Shown here in pieces: positions 1 through 7,894 of a stretch of DNA of 46,507 bases. The notes beneath the pieces are model-generated. The model was not told the DNA's origin, searched no databases, and saw nothing but the letters and a program-made list of their open reading frames with translations. The stretch comes from Sulfitobacter sp. Lineage in GTDB: Bacteria > Pseudomonadota > Alphaproteobacteria > Rhodobacterales > Rhodobacteraceae. The stretch lies in NCBI GenBank assembly GCA_024637305.1, contig JAGXFI010000166.1, positions 1 to 46,507 on the forward strand. The letters are read 5' to 3'. The position numbers were made by a program, and so were the translations under genes. Within the stretch, counting starts at the first letter, position 1; every line of letters begins with the position of its first letter.

Positions 1-178
1 ATTCGCGCGGGAAATGCGTCAGATGCGGTTGATCAGAGCCGAAGAAAAGGCGAACTCCTTGCCGGTCAAGATGTTGTTTCCAATGGCACTTTTCATGTTT
101 CCAGTGAACCTCATCATTGTTCTGGTCCCGATATTGATGGTGATCTTGGATATGATGGCAGGCCTCACGCCGCAGTAG
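1..178 (+). CDS. tadC: TadC-like type II secretion F-domain protein, C-terminal end (partial)
   Basis: Frame 2 is open from the window edge to a TAG at 176-178 and encodes the last 58 residues of a protein. They begin with a charged REMRQMR...RAEEKANSLPVK segment and continue into a hydrophobic helix (MLFPMALFMFPVNLIIVLVP). This charged-then-hydrophobic ending is typical of TadB/TadC (T2SSF) inner-membrane platform proteins of Tad/Flp pili, where the RAEEKAxxLPVK stretch precedes the last membrane segment. The tad operon would lie to the left, outside the window, with this as its last gene. TadC is preferred over TadB because of the short tail after the final helix, but this is from memory of the family. 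No terminator is evident in the 48 bases before the convergent subtilase gene. Confidence 0.7.
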   Translation, partial: FAREMRQMRLIRAEEKANSLPVKMLFPMALFMFPVNLIIVLVPILMVILDMMAGLTPQ

Positions 179-226
179 AGAACTGCCTGCGGAACATTTT
201 AACATAATGCTTATTACAGATCTCGC

Positions 227-2215
227 TTAGAGGGGCACGCGCCCATTGCCGATTCTTGCGCGGTGGAGGATCGGATTGCCTGCGGTTTCTTGGGTCGCCG
301 TGTCGTTTACCAGCCCGTGATCGTGATTTTGCCCCGCTGCGGCATTGCCCGCCATCCAGCGCGTTGTGCGTGCGGCGGCTGCTGATGTGCCGGTTACGCG
401 GGCGAAAGATCCTGTCATGCACCCGATCGAACGCGCGCCTTGGATCGCGCGGGACTGGTCCGACGTGGCCGACAGCGTCGGGATCGCGCCGTCGATCCGG
501 GGTGTGGTGTCGCGGTCGCGGACAATACCGGCCCCGGAATAGCGGGCCGGTTCGAATGACGCCCCGACAACACCTGCAACACGGGTCGCTGATGGCGGCG
601 AGGCGATGGCACTCATCGCTCCGTACCCCGTAACCTGCGGGCCGATCAGGCGGCTTTGGCGTCCGCGCGTACCCATGGGTCGCGGATCATCGTCACGCTG
701 GACCCACAGGTCCACCGCCTGATCTTCTGCAAGCGGCCTGCCGCCGCGCGGATCGATTTCAACAGTCCATTGCCCGCAAGGAATGCGGCGACCCGTGCCT
801 GTTTCGGCTGTCGGGATTGTCGCCACCAGAACCCGCCACCGGGATCCGCGGTCGAAATCCACTGAAATCTGTCCGACGTTTCGGCCATCGATCTCCATTT
901 CCACAAAGCGGCGCGGATCACCGACCGGATCAAGTGCATCATCGGCGGTGATTTCGATCCTGTCCCCTGCGCTCAGTACCGTTCCCGGCGGCGGGATCAT
1001 GCGCACCTGCCAATCCGCAGTGTCGAGCCCTTCGGGAAGCCATATTTCCAGATAGCTCGACGTATGGTCGTCCGGAGGCAGCATCCAGCCGATCCTCGCC
1101 GGCCCGTTTTCGAAATCGGACGCGGTAATCTGGGCGTGCATATCGGCGTCGAAATGGTTGCCCATGGGAAGAACAATGGCTGTTGCGGGCTGTTTGGCGC
1201 GACGGCGTGTCAGCATTTCTTCCATCACGCTTTCCATGACCGACGCGCCATCATGTCGGCCTGCGTTCCAGCCGTAGGAAAAGTTCACGATCAGCGGCAG
1301 CGCGCTGTCCGCCCCGGTCCCCTGCGCGATCTCATCGGCGCGGCAGAAGATATAATGGAGCGCGGAGAGCATGAACATCTCCTTGCCGAAACCGGATGTG
1401 TCCCAAGCCACGGTATTGGGAAGCTGTACCGCGACGATCTGGATGCGGTGATCAAGCTCGGGACCATCGATGAAGGCACCGTTTCCGGCGGCCAGCCCGA
1501 GGATATGCGCCCCATGGCTTGCCCGGCCGTCAAGCACTGTACCGATTTCGGGAATATCCCGGTCGATGGCCCCTGCCGCGCGGTAGAGGCTCCGCTCGTC
1601 AGCACCATATTGCGCGCGCAGTGCGTCAATCTCGGCGTTGACGATTTCTTTTCCGAACGGCACCCGATCCACGTTCTTGGCGCGGGCGGACTGAAGCCAT
1701 AGGTGGCTTATCCGGGTGCGTTTATCATTGCCCAGAAACGCGCGATTTGCGAATGGCAGGCCGTCGTCAATCACACCAATCACCGTGACGGGCGGCTGCG
1801 CGGGCGCGCGCCACCCATCGGGTTGGTCGTCCGGTTTGTAGGCCGCAGGCCAAGTGGCTTCTGGCACCGGCAGGTTAAGCCGGATGCGCGCGGCACCGCC
1901 GTCTTTGGAAAGGGTATCGAGCCGTTGGGCAAGCGTCAGATCGGTGATATCGTGCGCACCCCCCAAATCCCTGAACGCAAAGGGCACCGCCGGATAGGGA
2001 TCGCCTTGTGCCGACCATAGCGGTGGCACGCGGACTTCGGCATCGCCCATCAGATGCGGATCACCGCTTCCATCCAGGATCGCCGCCATGATCGGGGATG
2101 GCCTGCGCACCGCCGGAAACGCGTAAGGACGGCCAAGTTCCGGTGACAGGACCCAACGCTCGTAGGGTCCGGCATATCGATCGATCCGCGCCTCCTTGGC
2201 CCGCTCAAGATACAT
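227..2215 (-). CDS. Subtilase (S8 family) without signal peptide
   Basis: Predicted 662-residue serine protease of the subtilisin fold. The catalytic triad is readable: Asp ~150 in VIDDG, His ~234 in ASHGAHILG and Ser ~611 in GTSAAAA, with an oxyanion-type Asn in PMGN. The roughly 375-residue spacing between His and Ser is much longer than in subtilisin and includes a beta-rich stretch (~370-500), so an extra domain is inserted. There is no signal peptide or clear I9 propeptide, so a cytoplasmic enzyme is inferred. The start at 2215 is chosen because AGGGAAG lies 5 bases upstream and the ATG follows the TGA of the preceding gene by one base, indicating translational coupling. A longer start at 2302 would overlap that gene by 86 bases. 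It is the third gene of an operon with the TPR regulator and the PAP2/haloperoxidase-like protein. The substrate is unknown; the partner protein is a candidate. Confidence 0.85.
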   Translation of the reverse strand: MYLERAKEARIDRYAGPYERWVLSPELGRPYAFPAVRRPSPIMAAILDGSGDPHLMGDAEVRVPPLWSAQGDPYPAVPFAFRDLGGAHDITDLTLAQRLDTLSKDGGAARIRLNLPVPEATWPAAYKPDDQPDGWRAPAQPPVTVIGVIDDGLPFANRAFLGNDKRTRISHLWLQSARAKNVDRVPFGKEIVNAEIDALRAQYGADERSLYRAAGAIDRDIPEIGTVLDGRASHGAHILGLAAGNGAFIDGPELDHRIQIVAVQLPNTVAWDTSGFGKEMFMLSALHYIFCRADEIAQGTGADSALPLIVNFSYGWNAGRHDGASVMESVMEEMLTRRRAKQPATAIVLPMGNHFDADMHAQITASDFENGPARIGWMLPPDDHTSSYLEIWLPEGLDTADWQVRMIPPPGTVLSAGDRIEITADDALDPVGDPRRFVEMEIDGRNVGQISVDFDRGSRWRVLVATIPTAETGTGRRIPCGQWTVEIDPRGGRPLAEDQAVDLWVQRDDDPRPMGTRGRQSRLIGPQVTGYGAMSAIASPPSATRVAGVVGASFEPARYSGAGIVRDRDTTPRIDGAIPTLSATSDQSRAIQGARSIGCMTGSFARVTGTSAAAARTTRWMAGNAAAGQNHDHGLVNDTATQETAGNPILHRARIGNGRVPL

Positions 2216-2216
2216 C

Positions 2217-3293
2217 TCAGCTTCCCTGTCGTTCTGCGGCGGCGGCATTCCAGAGCCATTCGAACGCCGGGGAAGATTCTGCGCTGACCGCTTCGGTCTC
2301 AAGCGTCAGGCCGGCGGCGGCATAGCTTGTTTCATCCCGCAGGTCCGCGTCGAAGAAATCGACATCCGTGGCATCAAGAGTGGCTGGTCTGAATGCGCTG
2401 GCCCGACCGCAGCGCCCAAGGACGCAGTGACCAACAGCGCGGCCAAGGATCGCACCGGCCCAGCTGTCGATGGGATAATGCACCCCGGCAATCGTGCGGT
2501 TAACGGAAATCCGTTCCGCCAGCGCGCGCAGGATGGCGGTCCGTCCCGCATTGTCAGCCAGCGAGCCCCAGTTTTCGGACAATGCTTCCAACACGGTGGC
2601 GACGGCGTAGGCTTCCGTCGCGTGTGCCGAAGGGAAAGACCCGTGGCCCGGGATCGGAATCATCGGCAGCAATCGTCCGTCAACCTGATCGGGGCGCCGC
2701 ACCGCCAGAAGCGATTTCAGGATCATCGCGCTATGCGCCGCGACTACCTGCGTCGCGGTGATAAGCTCGAATGTCCGGCTGTGCGCGGCAGTATTCAGCC
2801 CCAGAACCATCGCGAAATAAGCGGTCGGAAATCCCAGCTGCGACAGGATCTCGACGCCGCGTTCATCGCGCAAGGCGGCGTAGTCTCCCACACGCCTGCA
2901 TTGGTCCACAAGCCGCCGTGGTTCGGGCCGGTGAAGCGTGACCCAATCCTTGTTGTCCACGCTCAGTGTCGCGCTATGGCGGTCGTTGTTTTTGTCACCG
3001 CGCCACGACACAGCTGACAAAAATTCGCTGACGTAAAGCGACCCGCGGACCCAGACGGCCATGCGGTCGAAATTTTTAGGGTCGCCCGGCTCCAGTTCGC
3101 CGGGGTCGGGGGGTGCTTCGTGGTCTATGAGATGGCGTAACGCTTCGGCGGTCAGTCCCAGGCCGGTTGTGGTCAGCCCGTCATAGCTGCCCACATCGCC
3201 GATACCCAGAAACCCACCGATGCCGATGAAATTGCCGACACCGCCGACACCACCAACGCCGCCCACGCCCCCTACTCCGCCGTACTGACCCAT
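2217..3293 (-). CDS. PAP2 / vanadium-dependent haloperoxidase-fold protein with glycine-valine repeat N-terminus
   Basis: A 358-residue protein carrying the three signature motifs of the PAP2/vanadium haloperoxidase superfamily: K193-x6-R200-P201, PSAH (221-224, Ala for the usual Gly) and R266-x5-H272-x3-D276. These residues bind phosphate or vanadate. The protein lacks clear membrane helices in the core, which fits soluble vanadium haloperoxidases or soluble PAP2 acid phosphatases better than integral lipid phosphatases; the choice between halogenation and dephosphorylation cannot be made from motifs alone. The first ~20 residues are a run of VGG repeats followed by a Gly/Ile-rich segment, unlike a signal peptide. 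A strong ribosome site (GGAGAGG) precedes the ATG. The gene starts 24 bases after the regulator gene and its stop abuts the subtilase start, so the three are probably co-transcribed. Confidence 0.8.
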   Translation of the reverse strand: MGQYGGVGGVGGVGGVGGVGNFIGIGGFLGIGDVGSYDGLTTTGLGLTAEALRHLIDHEAPPDPGELEPGDPKNFDRMAVWVRGSLYVSEFLSAVSWRGDKNNDRHSATLSVDNKDWVTLHRPEPRRLVDQCRRVGDYAALRDERGVEILSQLGFPTAYFAMVLGLNTAAHSRTFELITATQVVAAHSAMILKSLLAVRRPDQVDGRLLPMIPIPGHGSFPSAHATEAYAVATVLEALSENWGSLADNAGRTAILRALAERISVNRTIAGVHYPIDSWAGAILGRAVGHCVLGRCGRASAFRPATLDATDVDFFDADLRDETSYAAAGLTLETEAVSAESSPAFEWLWNAAAAERQGS

Positions 3294-3317
3294 CTTATTT
3301 CCTCTCCGCTAATATCA

Positions 3318-4946
3318 TCAAAAAACGCCCGTCGCGCTCAGCGCCTCCAGAACCTGCTGGCCCAGCTTGCCCTCCACCGAAGGGTGGGTGTTGCGGTATT
3401 CATCCAGGCTGAACGTGGGAAACTTGCGCTTCAGCTCGGCGGCCGTTTCGCGCGCGCCGCCGCCATCGCCCAGACAATGCTGCGACGTGATCTTGGCGCG
3501 CAGCGTCGAGATATGCCGATCGTTCACCAGCAGACTGCGATCTGCAAATTCCAACGCCCGCTCAAAATTCCCCGCAGAAAGATGTGCCGTGCTCGACAGG
3601 CTGTCGAAGTAATAGCCGAAAGGGTCTATCGGCGAGAGACGGCGCGCAGTCTCCGCCGCGTTGACCGCCGCTTCGCCCTTGTCCTGAAATGCCAGCAGCG
3701 ACCCTCGCAAAAGCCAGCCGAGGCTTTCGTTGTGATTGCGGTCAAGCGCTGCGGTGTAGCGCTGACCCGCCTCGTCAAAGCGGCCCAGCAGGTTGCCGCG
3801 CACGAATCCGTCGATGGTCAGTGCAAAACTGGAATCCGGATCGAGATCGAGCGCTCGTTCCGTACACTCGAGCGCCCGTCGCGTGTCGGCATCGCGGTCG
3901 GTTGTGTAACCCTTGAACACGCTCAGCACATGCCAGTTGCCAAGCCAGGCGTGGACGTCGGCCTCGTGGGGGGCGCGCTTGACTGCTTCGGTCAGATAGC
4001 TTCGCGCAGCCAGGAAATCACGCAGCCGGCGGCGGTGCATCAGCGAGACGCCGGAAATCAGCAGCTCGTGGTTCGCGATACGGGGAACGGCGTTTCCGCG
4101 CGTATGGCTCAGCGTTCTTTCAGCGACGGATTTGCCGATACTGCTCACCATTTCGGCAACCCCGACAAGCAGCGCCTCGCTGGTCTTGGTGTCAGGGGCG
4201 ACAATGTTGCGGTTCCACAGGATCTTGCCTGCGGCGGTGTCGATGAAATCAAGATCAAAGATGATCTCGCGTCCCTGACGACGCACCGACCCCGTGATCA
4301 GGAAATCGACGTTCAGGGTTTCGCGCACATCATGCAGGTCGATCATCCGTTCGGCCATGCGCCGGCCGGAGAGATGTGAAATGACCGTCATCAAATTCGA
4401 ACGTGACACCGTGCGGCAGATTTCCTCGGCAACCCAGTCGCCCAGAACGCCCAAAGCGGGATCGGCATCGGGGTTGGTCAGAGGCAAGGCGCTTATCGCC
4501 GGGCGCATCCTTTGGGTCGGGCACGCGCAGGCACGGCGCAGGACCGCCAGTTCATCCTCGCAAGCGCGCATCTTGCTTAGCCACTCGAGAAACTGCCGCT
4601 CGCGCACGTTCAGATCATGCAAGAAGGCACCGTCGCCTCCCGAAAAGCGGACGCGGTCAAGCGATAGCTGAACGTCCGTCGTCGTTGTATGCAGCAGCTT
4701 GTCAAAGTCATCCGCCATGACCTTGCGCAGATCGGCCAATGCGCGGCGCAGGTTCTGGTGGCCACTGTCGTAATCGGCCTCACCCCAGAGCATTTTTTGC
4801 AGATATGCGCGGGATCGGCGGCCCATCGGAGCAGTCGCAAGCAGCGCAAACAGCGCGCGGTGTTTTGCACTCCGAATGTCCACGTTCCGGTCGCCATTGA
4901 CCCGAACTGCACACGTCCCGAATAAGGAGATGCCGAGCTGCGCCAT
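3318..4946 (-). CDS. SARP/CadC-like winged-helix transcriptional regulator with TPR repeats
   Basis: Predicted 542-residue regulator. Residues ~1-100 resemble an OmpR/SARP-type winged helix (ISLFGTCAVRVNG..., then a KHRALFALLA helix and a SGHQNLRRALADLRKVM recognition-helix region). Residues ~170-290 resemble the TolB-N-like domain found between the DNA-binding and TPR parts of CadC/adenylate-cyclase-like regulators (VDFLITGSVRRQG, then LDFIDTAAGKILWN). The rest is TPR-like helical repeats (for example ALECTERALDLDPDSSFAL). The start at 4946 is preferred over 5057 because domain homology begins there and AAAGG-type ribosome-site sequence lies just upstream; the longer start would run through a perfect palindrome. 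It heads the regulator/PAP2/subtilase operon and probably controls it. No membrane segment was seen. The inducing signal is unknown. Confidence 0.8.
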   Translation of the reverse strand: MAQLGISLFGTCAVRVNGDRNVDIRSAKHRALFALLATAPMGRRSRAYLQKMLWGEADYDSGHQNLRRALADLRKVMADDFDKLLHTTTTDVQLSLDRVRFSGGDGAFLHDLNVRERQFLEWLSKMRACEDELAVLRRACACPTQRMRPAISALPLTNPDADPALGVLGDWVAEEICRTVSRSNLMTVISHLSGRRMAERMIDLHDVRETLNVDFLITGSVRRQGREIIFDLDFIDTAAGKILWNRNIVAPDTKTSEALLVGVAEMVSSIGKSVAERTLSHTRGNAVPRIANHELLISGVSLMHRRRLRDFLAARSYLTEAVKRAPHEADVHAWLGNWHVLSVFKGYTTDRDADTRRALECTERALDLDPDSSFALTIDGFVRGNLLGRFDEAGQRYTAALDRNHNESLGWLLRGSLLAFQDKGEAAVNAAETARRLSPIDPFGYYFDSLSSTAHLSAGNFERALEFADRSLLVNDRHISTLRAKITSQHCLGDGGGARETAAELKRKFPTFSLDEYRNTHPSVEGKLGQQVLEALSATGVF

Positions 4947-4970
4947 ACCTTTGCCCCTTTCCCTTAGGTA

Positions 4971-4985
4971 ACTTCTAGTAGAAGT
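4971..4985. promoter_or_regulatory. 15-bp perfect palindrome between divergent genes, candidate operator
   Basis: ACTTCTA-G-TAGAAGT is a perfect inverted repeat with a one-base centre, 25 bases upstream of the regulator start at 4946 and about 90 bases upstream of the small divergent gene. Its symmetry and position make it a candidate binding site for the adjacent regulator or another dimeric factor. No binding evidence exists in the sequence itself. Confidence 0.5.
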
Positions 4986-5077
4986 CGGACCATCTGCATA
5001 GGCATTCACGGTTTTTTCACGCCCGCAGAATCTGCGCATCGGATAGGTTGGTGACACCTCAGGATTTGGTGAGAGTG

Positions 5078-5278
5078 ATGACGGAAGACCGCGAAAATAC
5101 GCCTGAAATTAACGATTTGTTCGAGTTCTATCGGCAGTGGCCCGGTTTGCGGACGGCAATGGTCTCCTTGGCCGCCGCAGAAAGGCTAACCGCATCAGAG
5201 CGTATGATCCTGACTTCCATGATCGCTATCGTGGATAGGGTCGGACCCAACGATCTGCATCCCGGCACCGAATCCTGA
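5078..5278 (+). CDS. Small hypothetical protein, divergent from the TPR regulator
   Basis: A 66-residue acidic-to-neutral protein (MTEDRENTPEIN... ending HPGTES) that I do not recognise. It has no signal peptide or membrane helix and is probably all-helical, with a central AAAERLTASERMILTSM segment. The frame is also open to a TTG at 5048 and a GTG at 5051. ATG 5078 is preferred because it has GGTGAG just upstream, but the start is uncertain. The gene is supported as real by a well-formed intrinsic terminator 15 bases after its stop and by its divergent arrangement around the palindrome at 4971-4985. A role linked to the regulator is only an inference from position. Confidence 0.55.
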   Translation: MTEDRENTPEINDLFEFYRQWPGLRTAMVSLAAAERLTASERMILTSMIAIVDRVGPNDLHPGTES

Positions 5279-5292
5279 GACCTCCCTGGAAC

Positions 5293-5330
5293 TGCGCCCG
5301 GACTCTTTCGAGAGATCGGGCGCATTTTTT
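5293..5330 (+). terminator. Rho-independent terminator after the small gene
   Basis: TGCGCCCG (5293-5300) pairs with CGGGCGCA (5317-5324), with an inner CTCT/AGAG stem closed by a TTCG tetraloop, followed immediately by six Ts. It ends the small plus-strand gene. It lies at the 3' edge of the convergent minus-strand gene and may act in both directions. Confidence 0.85.
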
Positions 5331-5961
5331 ATGGGCGAACGGGATTCAGCATCGCCTCAGGCCGCGCCGTGTCCAGCCTGAAGGCTCGGAAAGCGCCGGC
5401 ATCCAGACATTCCGGTGGCGCGGCGACAAAGCCGTGGGGTTGCGCGAACGGAGAGACCGCATCGGGCAGCACGCGCGCCTCGATGGTCATCACCTCGCAT
5501 GACATTGACAGGCCCAACGTACCTTCGGTTGCGCTGGACCAGTCGATGACGGGCAATGCAAGCCTGCGCAGTTCCGCCATGACCGGTGGACCTTTGGGGC
5601 CGATGGGCTGGCCCTCGGCGGGTCGGCGCGCGATGATGCGGTCGGGGCCAACCACGACATTCGAGGGCAGCGCCACAAAGGCGCGGACTGGCTGAAAGAT
5701 TTCGGGACAGCCCTGTTCGATCGGGGGTGTTTCGACAAGCAGCACGTCATCGTACCCCTGCGCAGATAGTAGCGTCATCATCACGCCCGCGTCCGCAAGG
5801 CAGGCATTGGCGAAACTGATCACCAAACCGCCTTCGGTGACGCGGATCAGCGCCGGCCCCGGCGTGACCGGCACGAGCCGCAAATCAAGCGGCGGCTGCG
5901 CATGGCCAGAGGCCGAAAGGCCGATCAGGGCCGTGATGAGGCTTATGAGTCTTGCGGTCAT
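5329..5961 (-). CDS. Secreted/periplasmic protein of unknown function
   Basis: Predicted 210-residue protein beginning with a classical signal peptide (MTARLISLITALIGL..., cleavage probably after ASGHA). The mature part holds several cysteines (FANACLAD, EQGCPEIF, SMSCEVM, PPECLD) that could form disulfides in the periplasm. No known family is recognised. The start at 5961 is chosen because the signal peptide begins there and AGGAG precedes it by 9 bases; the frame extends to 6009 without a convincing ribosome site. It lies downstream of the trypsin-like protease gene in the same direction, separated by 74 bases containing a long hairpin. It is therefore probably the second gene of that transcript, but any link to proteolysis is unproven. 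Confidence 0.65.
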   Translation of the reverse strand: MTARLISLITALIGLSASGHAQPPLDLRLVPVTPGPALIRVTEGGLVISFANACLADAGVMMTLLSAQGYDDVLLVETPPIEQGCPEIFQPVRAFVALPSNVVVGPDRIIARRPAEGQPIGPKGPPVMAELRRLALPVIDWSSATEGTLGLSMSCEVMTIEARVLPDAVSPFAQPHGFVAAPPECLDAGAFRAFRLDTARPEAMLNPVRP

Positions 5962-5982
5962 TATTTCAACTCCTCGAATGGG

Positions 5983-6008
5983 TGAAGCCCGGCAACCGCC
6001 GGACTTCA
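5983..6008 (-). other. Intercistronic hairpin between protease and secreted-protein genes
   Basis: On the minus strand TGAAGTCCGGC and GCCGGGCTTCA pair over 11 positions (one G-U wobble) around a GGTT loop. There is no T-run, so a stabilising or processing element is more likely than a terminator. The hairpin ends 22 bases upstream of the next start codon. Confidence 0.5.
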
Positions 6009-6035
6009 CAATTGTTGGTATTTACAGACGCGACC

Positions 6036-7130
6036 CTAGTACGTGGCTTTCCACTTCTTCAGGTTCTCGAACACCGCCTTGCGGATTCGCGTCGCCCCGT
6101 TGAGCCCGGTATAGTTGACGCCATAAGCGTGGACGCCATAGATGATCCGGCTTTGGTCCGACGATTTGTAGACATAGACGCCGCTGCCGCTCATGCCTTT
6201 GTACGTATCGCAGGGATAATAGAGCCGGTAGGTCGTCTTGGGCCCAAGATTGCAGTACGCGTGCCACATCGTACCAAAGGGCTTATCTCCGGGATAGCCG
6301 TTGATATTGACGTTGTAGTCAGGCATCGGCTTGCGCCAGCCATAGCCAAGCCAGCCAACGGTGCTGCCGACGTCACTGTCAAGCACGATCATTGCATAAT
6401 CGTAGTTGCGTTTGTGATCCTGCGTCCAGCCGCGCACCGAGATGGCGCGCTTCCAGCCGATCTTGCCGTAGGGGCGGACGGCCCCGTTCTGACCCGGAGA
6501 GAACGACAGCGAGGAGTACCACTTGTCGTTGTCGATGTTGTAGACGCAGTGACCGGCCGTCAGGACATGACGCGGCCCGATCAAGGTGCCGGTACATCCG
6601 ATATCAATCCGGCCCATGGTGCGGAACGGATAGCTGGTCGTGCCGTTGATCCGAACGCGGGTATCGGTGCCAATGACACTTTCGGCATTGACGGATTCAC
6701 TGGCAAAGGCGTCTGCCGCCTCGTTGTCCCCTTCGGACCCGGGTTCGACCGTAGCTTCGAGATCGGTTAACACCGCGTCGTCGATTTCAAGGCTTTGCAG
6801 GGATTCCAGCAGGAACTGGACGGTAGCGTCATCGGGCGGCAGCACTTCGGCCTGGCCATCCGGCGTGATGGCGATCGCCGTCAGTTCTTGCCGGGCCTGT
6901 TCGGCGGTGATCGTGAGGGCCTCCTTGATGTAGGTGTCCTGAATCGGCAGCCGTTCGGGCGGGATAAACTGGTCCCGGTCGTCGAACTGCACGGTTATGG
7001 TCGGTCTGCCGCCGTCCCCTGGCTGGCCACTGCCGGTATCGCCCGGTTCAAAGCCGGCGTCCTGTGCCAGCGCTGCGGCACTCGTCAGGATGAACGCCGT
7101 CGTCATCAATATCTTGAATCTGTGTTTCAT
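6036..7130 (-). CDS. Secreted trypsin/V8-like serine endopeptidase (S1 family)
   Basis: Predicted 364-residue exported protease. It starts with a signal peptide (MKHRFKILMTTAFILTSAAALAQ). An acidic region of about 150 residues follows and probably acts as a propeptide or spacer. The catalytic domain shows His ~194 in LTAGHCVY, Asp ~244 in YDYAMIVLD and Ser ~314 in KGMSGSGV, the last matching the GNSGS-type site of glutamyl endopeptidase (V8)-like enzymes rather than the GDSGG of trypsin. Cysteines around CTGT/GHC and in YCN.../YPCD suggest disulfides. The start at 7130 follows a strong GGAGG site; the frame extends to 7187 without a signal-peptide-compatible start. Cleavage specificity cannot be deduced. 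It is the first gene of a probable two-gene unit with the secreted protein downstream. Confidence 0.85.
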   Translation of the reverse strand: MKHRFKILMTTAFILTSAAALAQDAGFEPGDTGSGQPGDGGRPTITVQFDDRDQFIPPERLPIQDTYIKEALTITAEQARQELTAIAITPDGQAEVLPPDDATVQFLLESLQSLEIDDAVLTDLEATVEPGSEGDNEAADAFASESVNAESVIGTDTRVRINGTTSYPFRTMGRIDIGCTGTLIGPRHVLTAGHCVYNIDNDKWYSSLSFSPGQNGAVRPYGKIGWKRAISVRGWTQDHKRNYDYAMIVLDSDVGSTVGWLGYGWRKPMPDYNVNINGYPGDKPFGTMWHAYCNLGPKTTYRLYYPCDTYKGMSGSGVYVYKSSDQSRIIYGVHAYGVNYTGLNGATRIRKAVFENLKKWKATY

Positions 7131-7378
7131 TTCCTTACCTCCGATTTGCACGAACCAAGATTGCTTGACGGGACCGGTCGGGATCACGGACAGGGTCGAT
7201 CCCGTATGGGGACCGGCTGTGCCGTCAGGTGTCTGGTCGCTAAAGATGGCCGGCGCTTAAATCTTTGGCCGGTAAGGAAAGGCTATCAAAAAAATACCGC
7301 AGCCCGCCTGTGAAAACACTGTGAAAGCGGCGGTTTCGTTGTCAGACAAAGGAAGGTATTCCCTTGAAATTCAAACAG

Positions 7379-7894
7379 TTATTTATCGATTTCAAGGATA
7401 AAAACGGGCTGCGCATAGGCCACGGGCCCAAATGCGTTCAGCCGATCGGCAATCGCGGCGATGGTGCGTTCGGGGTCAATCTCGATCGTGGTGCCGCCGT
7501 TCTTGCGCGCCACCGGATCAAGACGTTCGGCAAGGGCATTGGCCAGCCTGAGATCGCTCACGCTCAGCACCACCCGGTCACCCTGCTCGACGCCGCCCAT
7601 CGCCTGCCAGTCGGGCGCAAAGCTGATCTCTCTGCCGGAGCCGAGAAGGATATCGCGGATCGGCATGCCCACCAGATCCTCCAGCGCCACGGCCAGCGGT
7701 GATCCCTGTGCGACCTCCGCCGTGCCCTTGGCCCCTTCCGCATACGCGGCGGCTAACGCCGAATCCGGCGCAAGGCCGACGATCATCCGCCCGCTTGTGG
7801 ATAAATCCGTACCGGCGCTGGCGGGAACGGCAAGAAGCGCCCCGCAAAATAGCGGGGCACCCAGTAGAGTGAGAAATCGGATGCATTGCATCAT
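7379..7894 (-). CDS. Secreted small protein resembling a stand-alone subtilase propeptide (I9-like)
   Basis: Predicted 171-residue exported protein with a signal peptide (MMQCIRFLTLLGAPL..., cleavage near PASA). Two stretches resemble the propeptide of the subtilase encoded immediately upstream: GRMIVGL against GRIIVKL near the mature N-terminus, and IADRLNAFGPVAYAQP against IVAELSALPNVEYAQP at the C-terminus. In I9 propeptides the C-terminal strand enters the protease active site, so this protein may be a trans-acting inhibitor or folding helper. The similarity was read by eye and is short. Its ATG overlaps the subtilase stop (ATGA), so the two are translationally coupled. The middle part (~60-110) is not recognised. 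Alternatively it is an unrelated periplasmic protein. Confidence 0.6.
   Translation of the reverse strand: MMQCIRFLTLLGAPLFCGALLAVPASAGTDLSTSGRMIVGLAPDSALAAAYAEGAKGTAEVAQGSPLAVALEDLVGMPIRDILLGSGREISFAPDWQAMGGVEQGDRVVLSVSDLRLANALAERLDPVARKNGGTTIEIDPERTIAAIADRLNAFGPVAYAQPVFILEIDK

Noticed and set aside
1064-1702. Plus-strand open frame of 212 codons within the first subtilase
   Set aside because: It lies entirely antisense to the subtilase between its catalytic motifs and has no recognisable features.
3234-3290. Short tandem DNA repeat that might be mistaken for a CRISPR or satellite
   Set aside because: It is the coding sequence for the VGG repeat at the N-terminus of the PAP2-like protein, with 9-base irregular units and no spacers.
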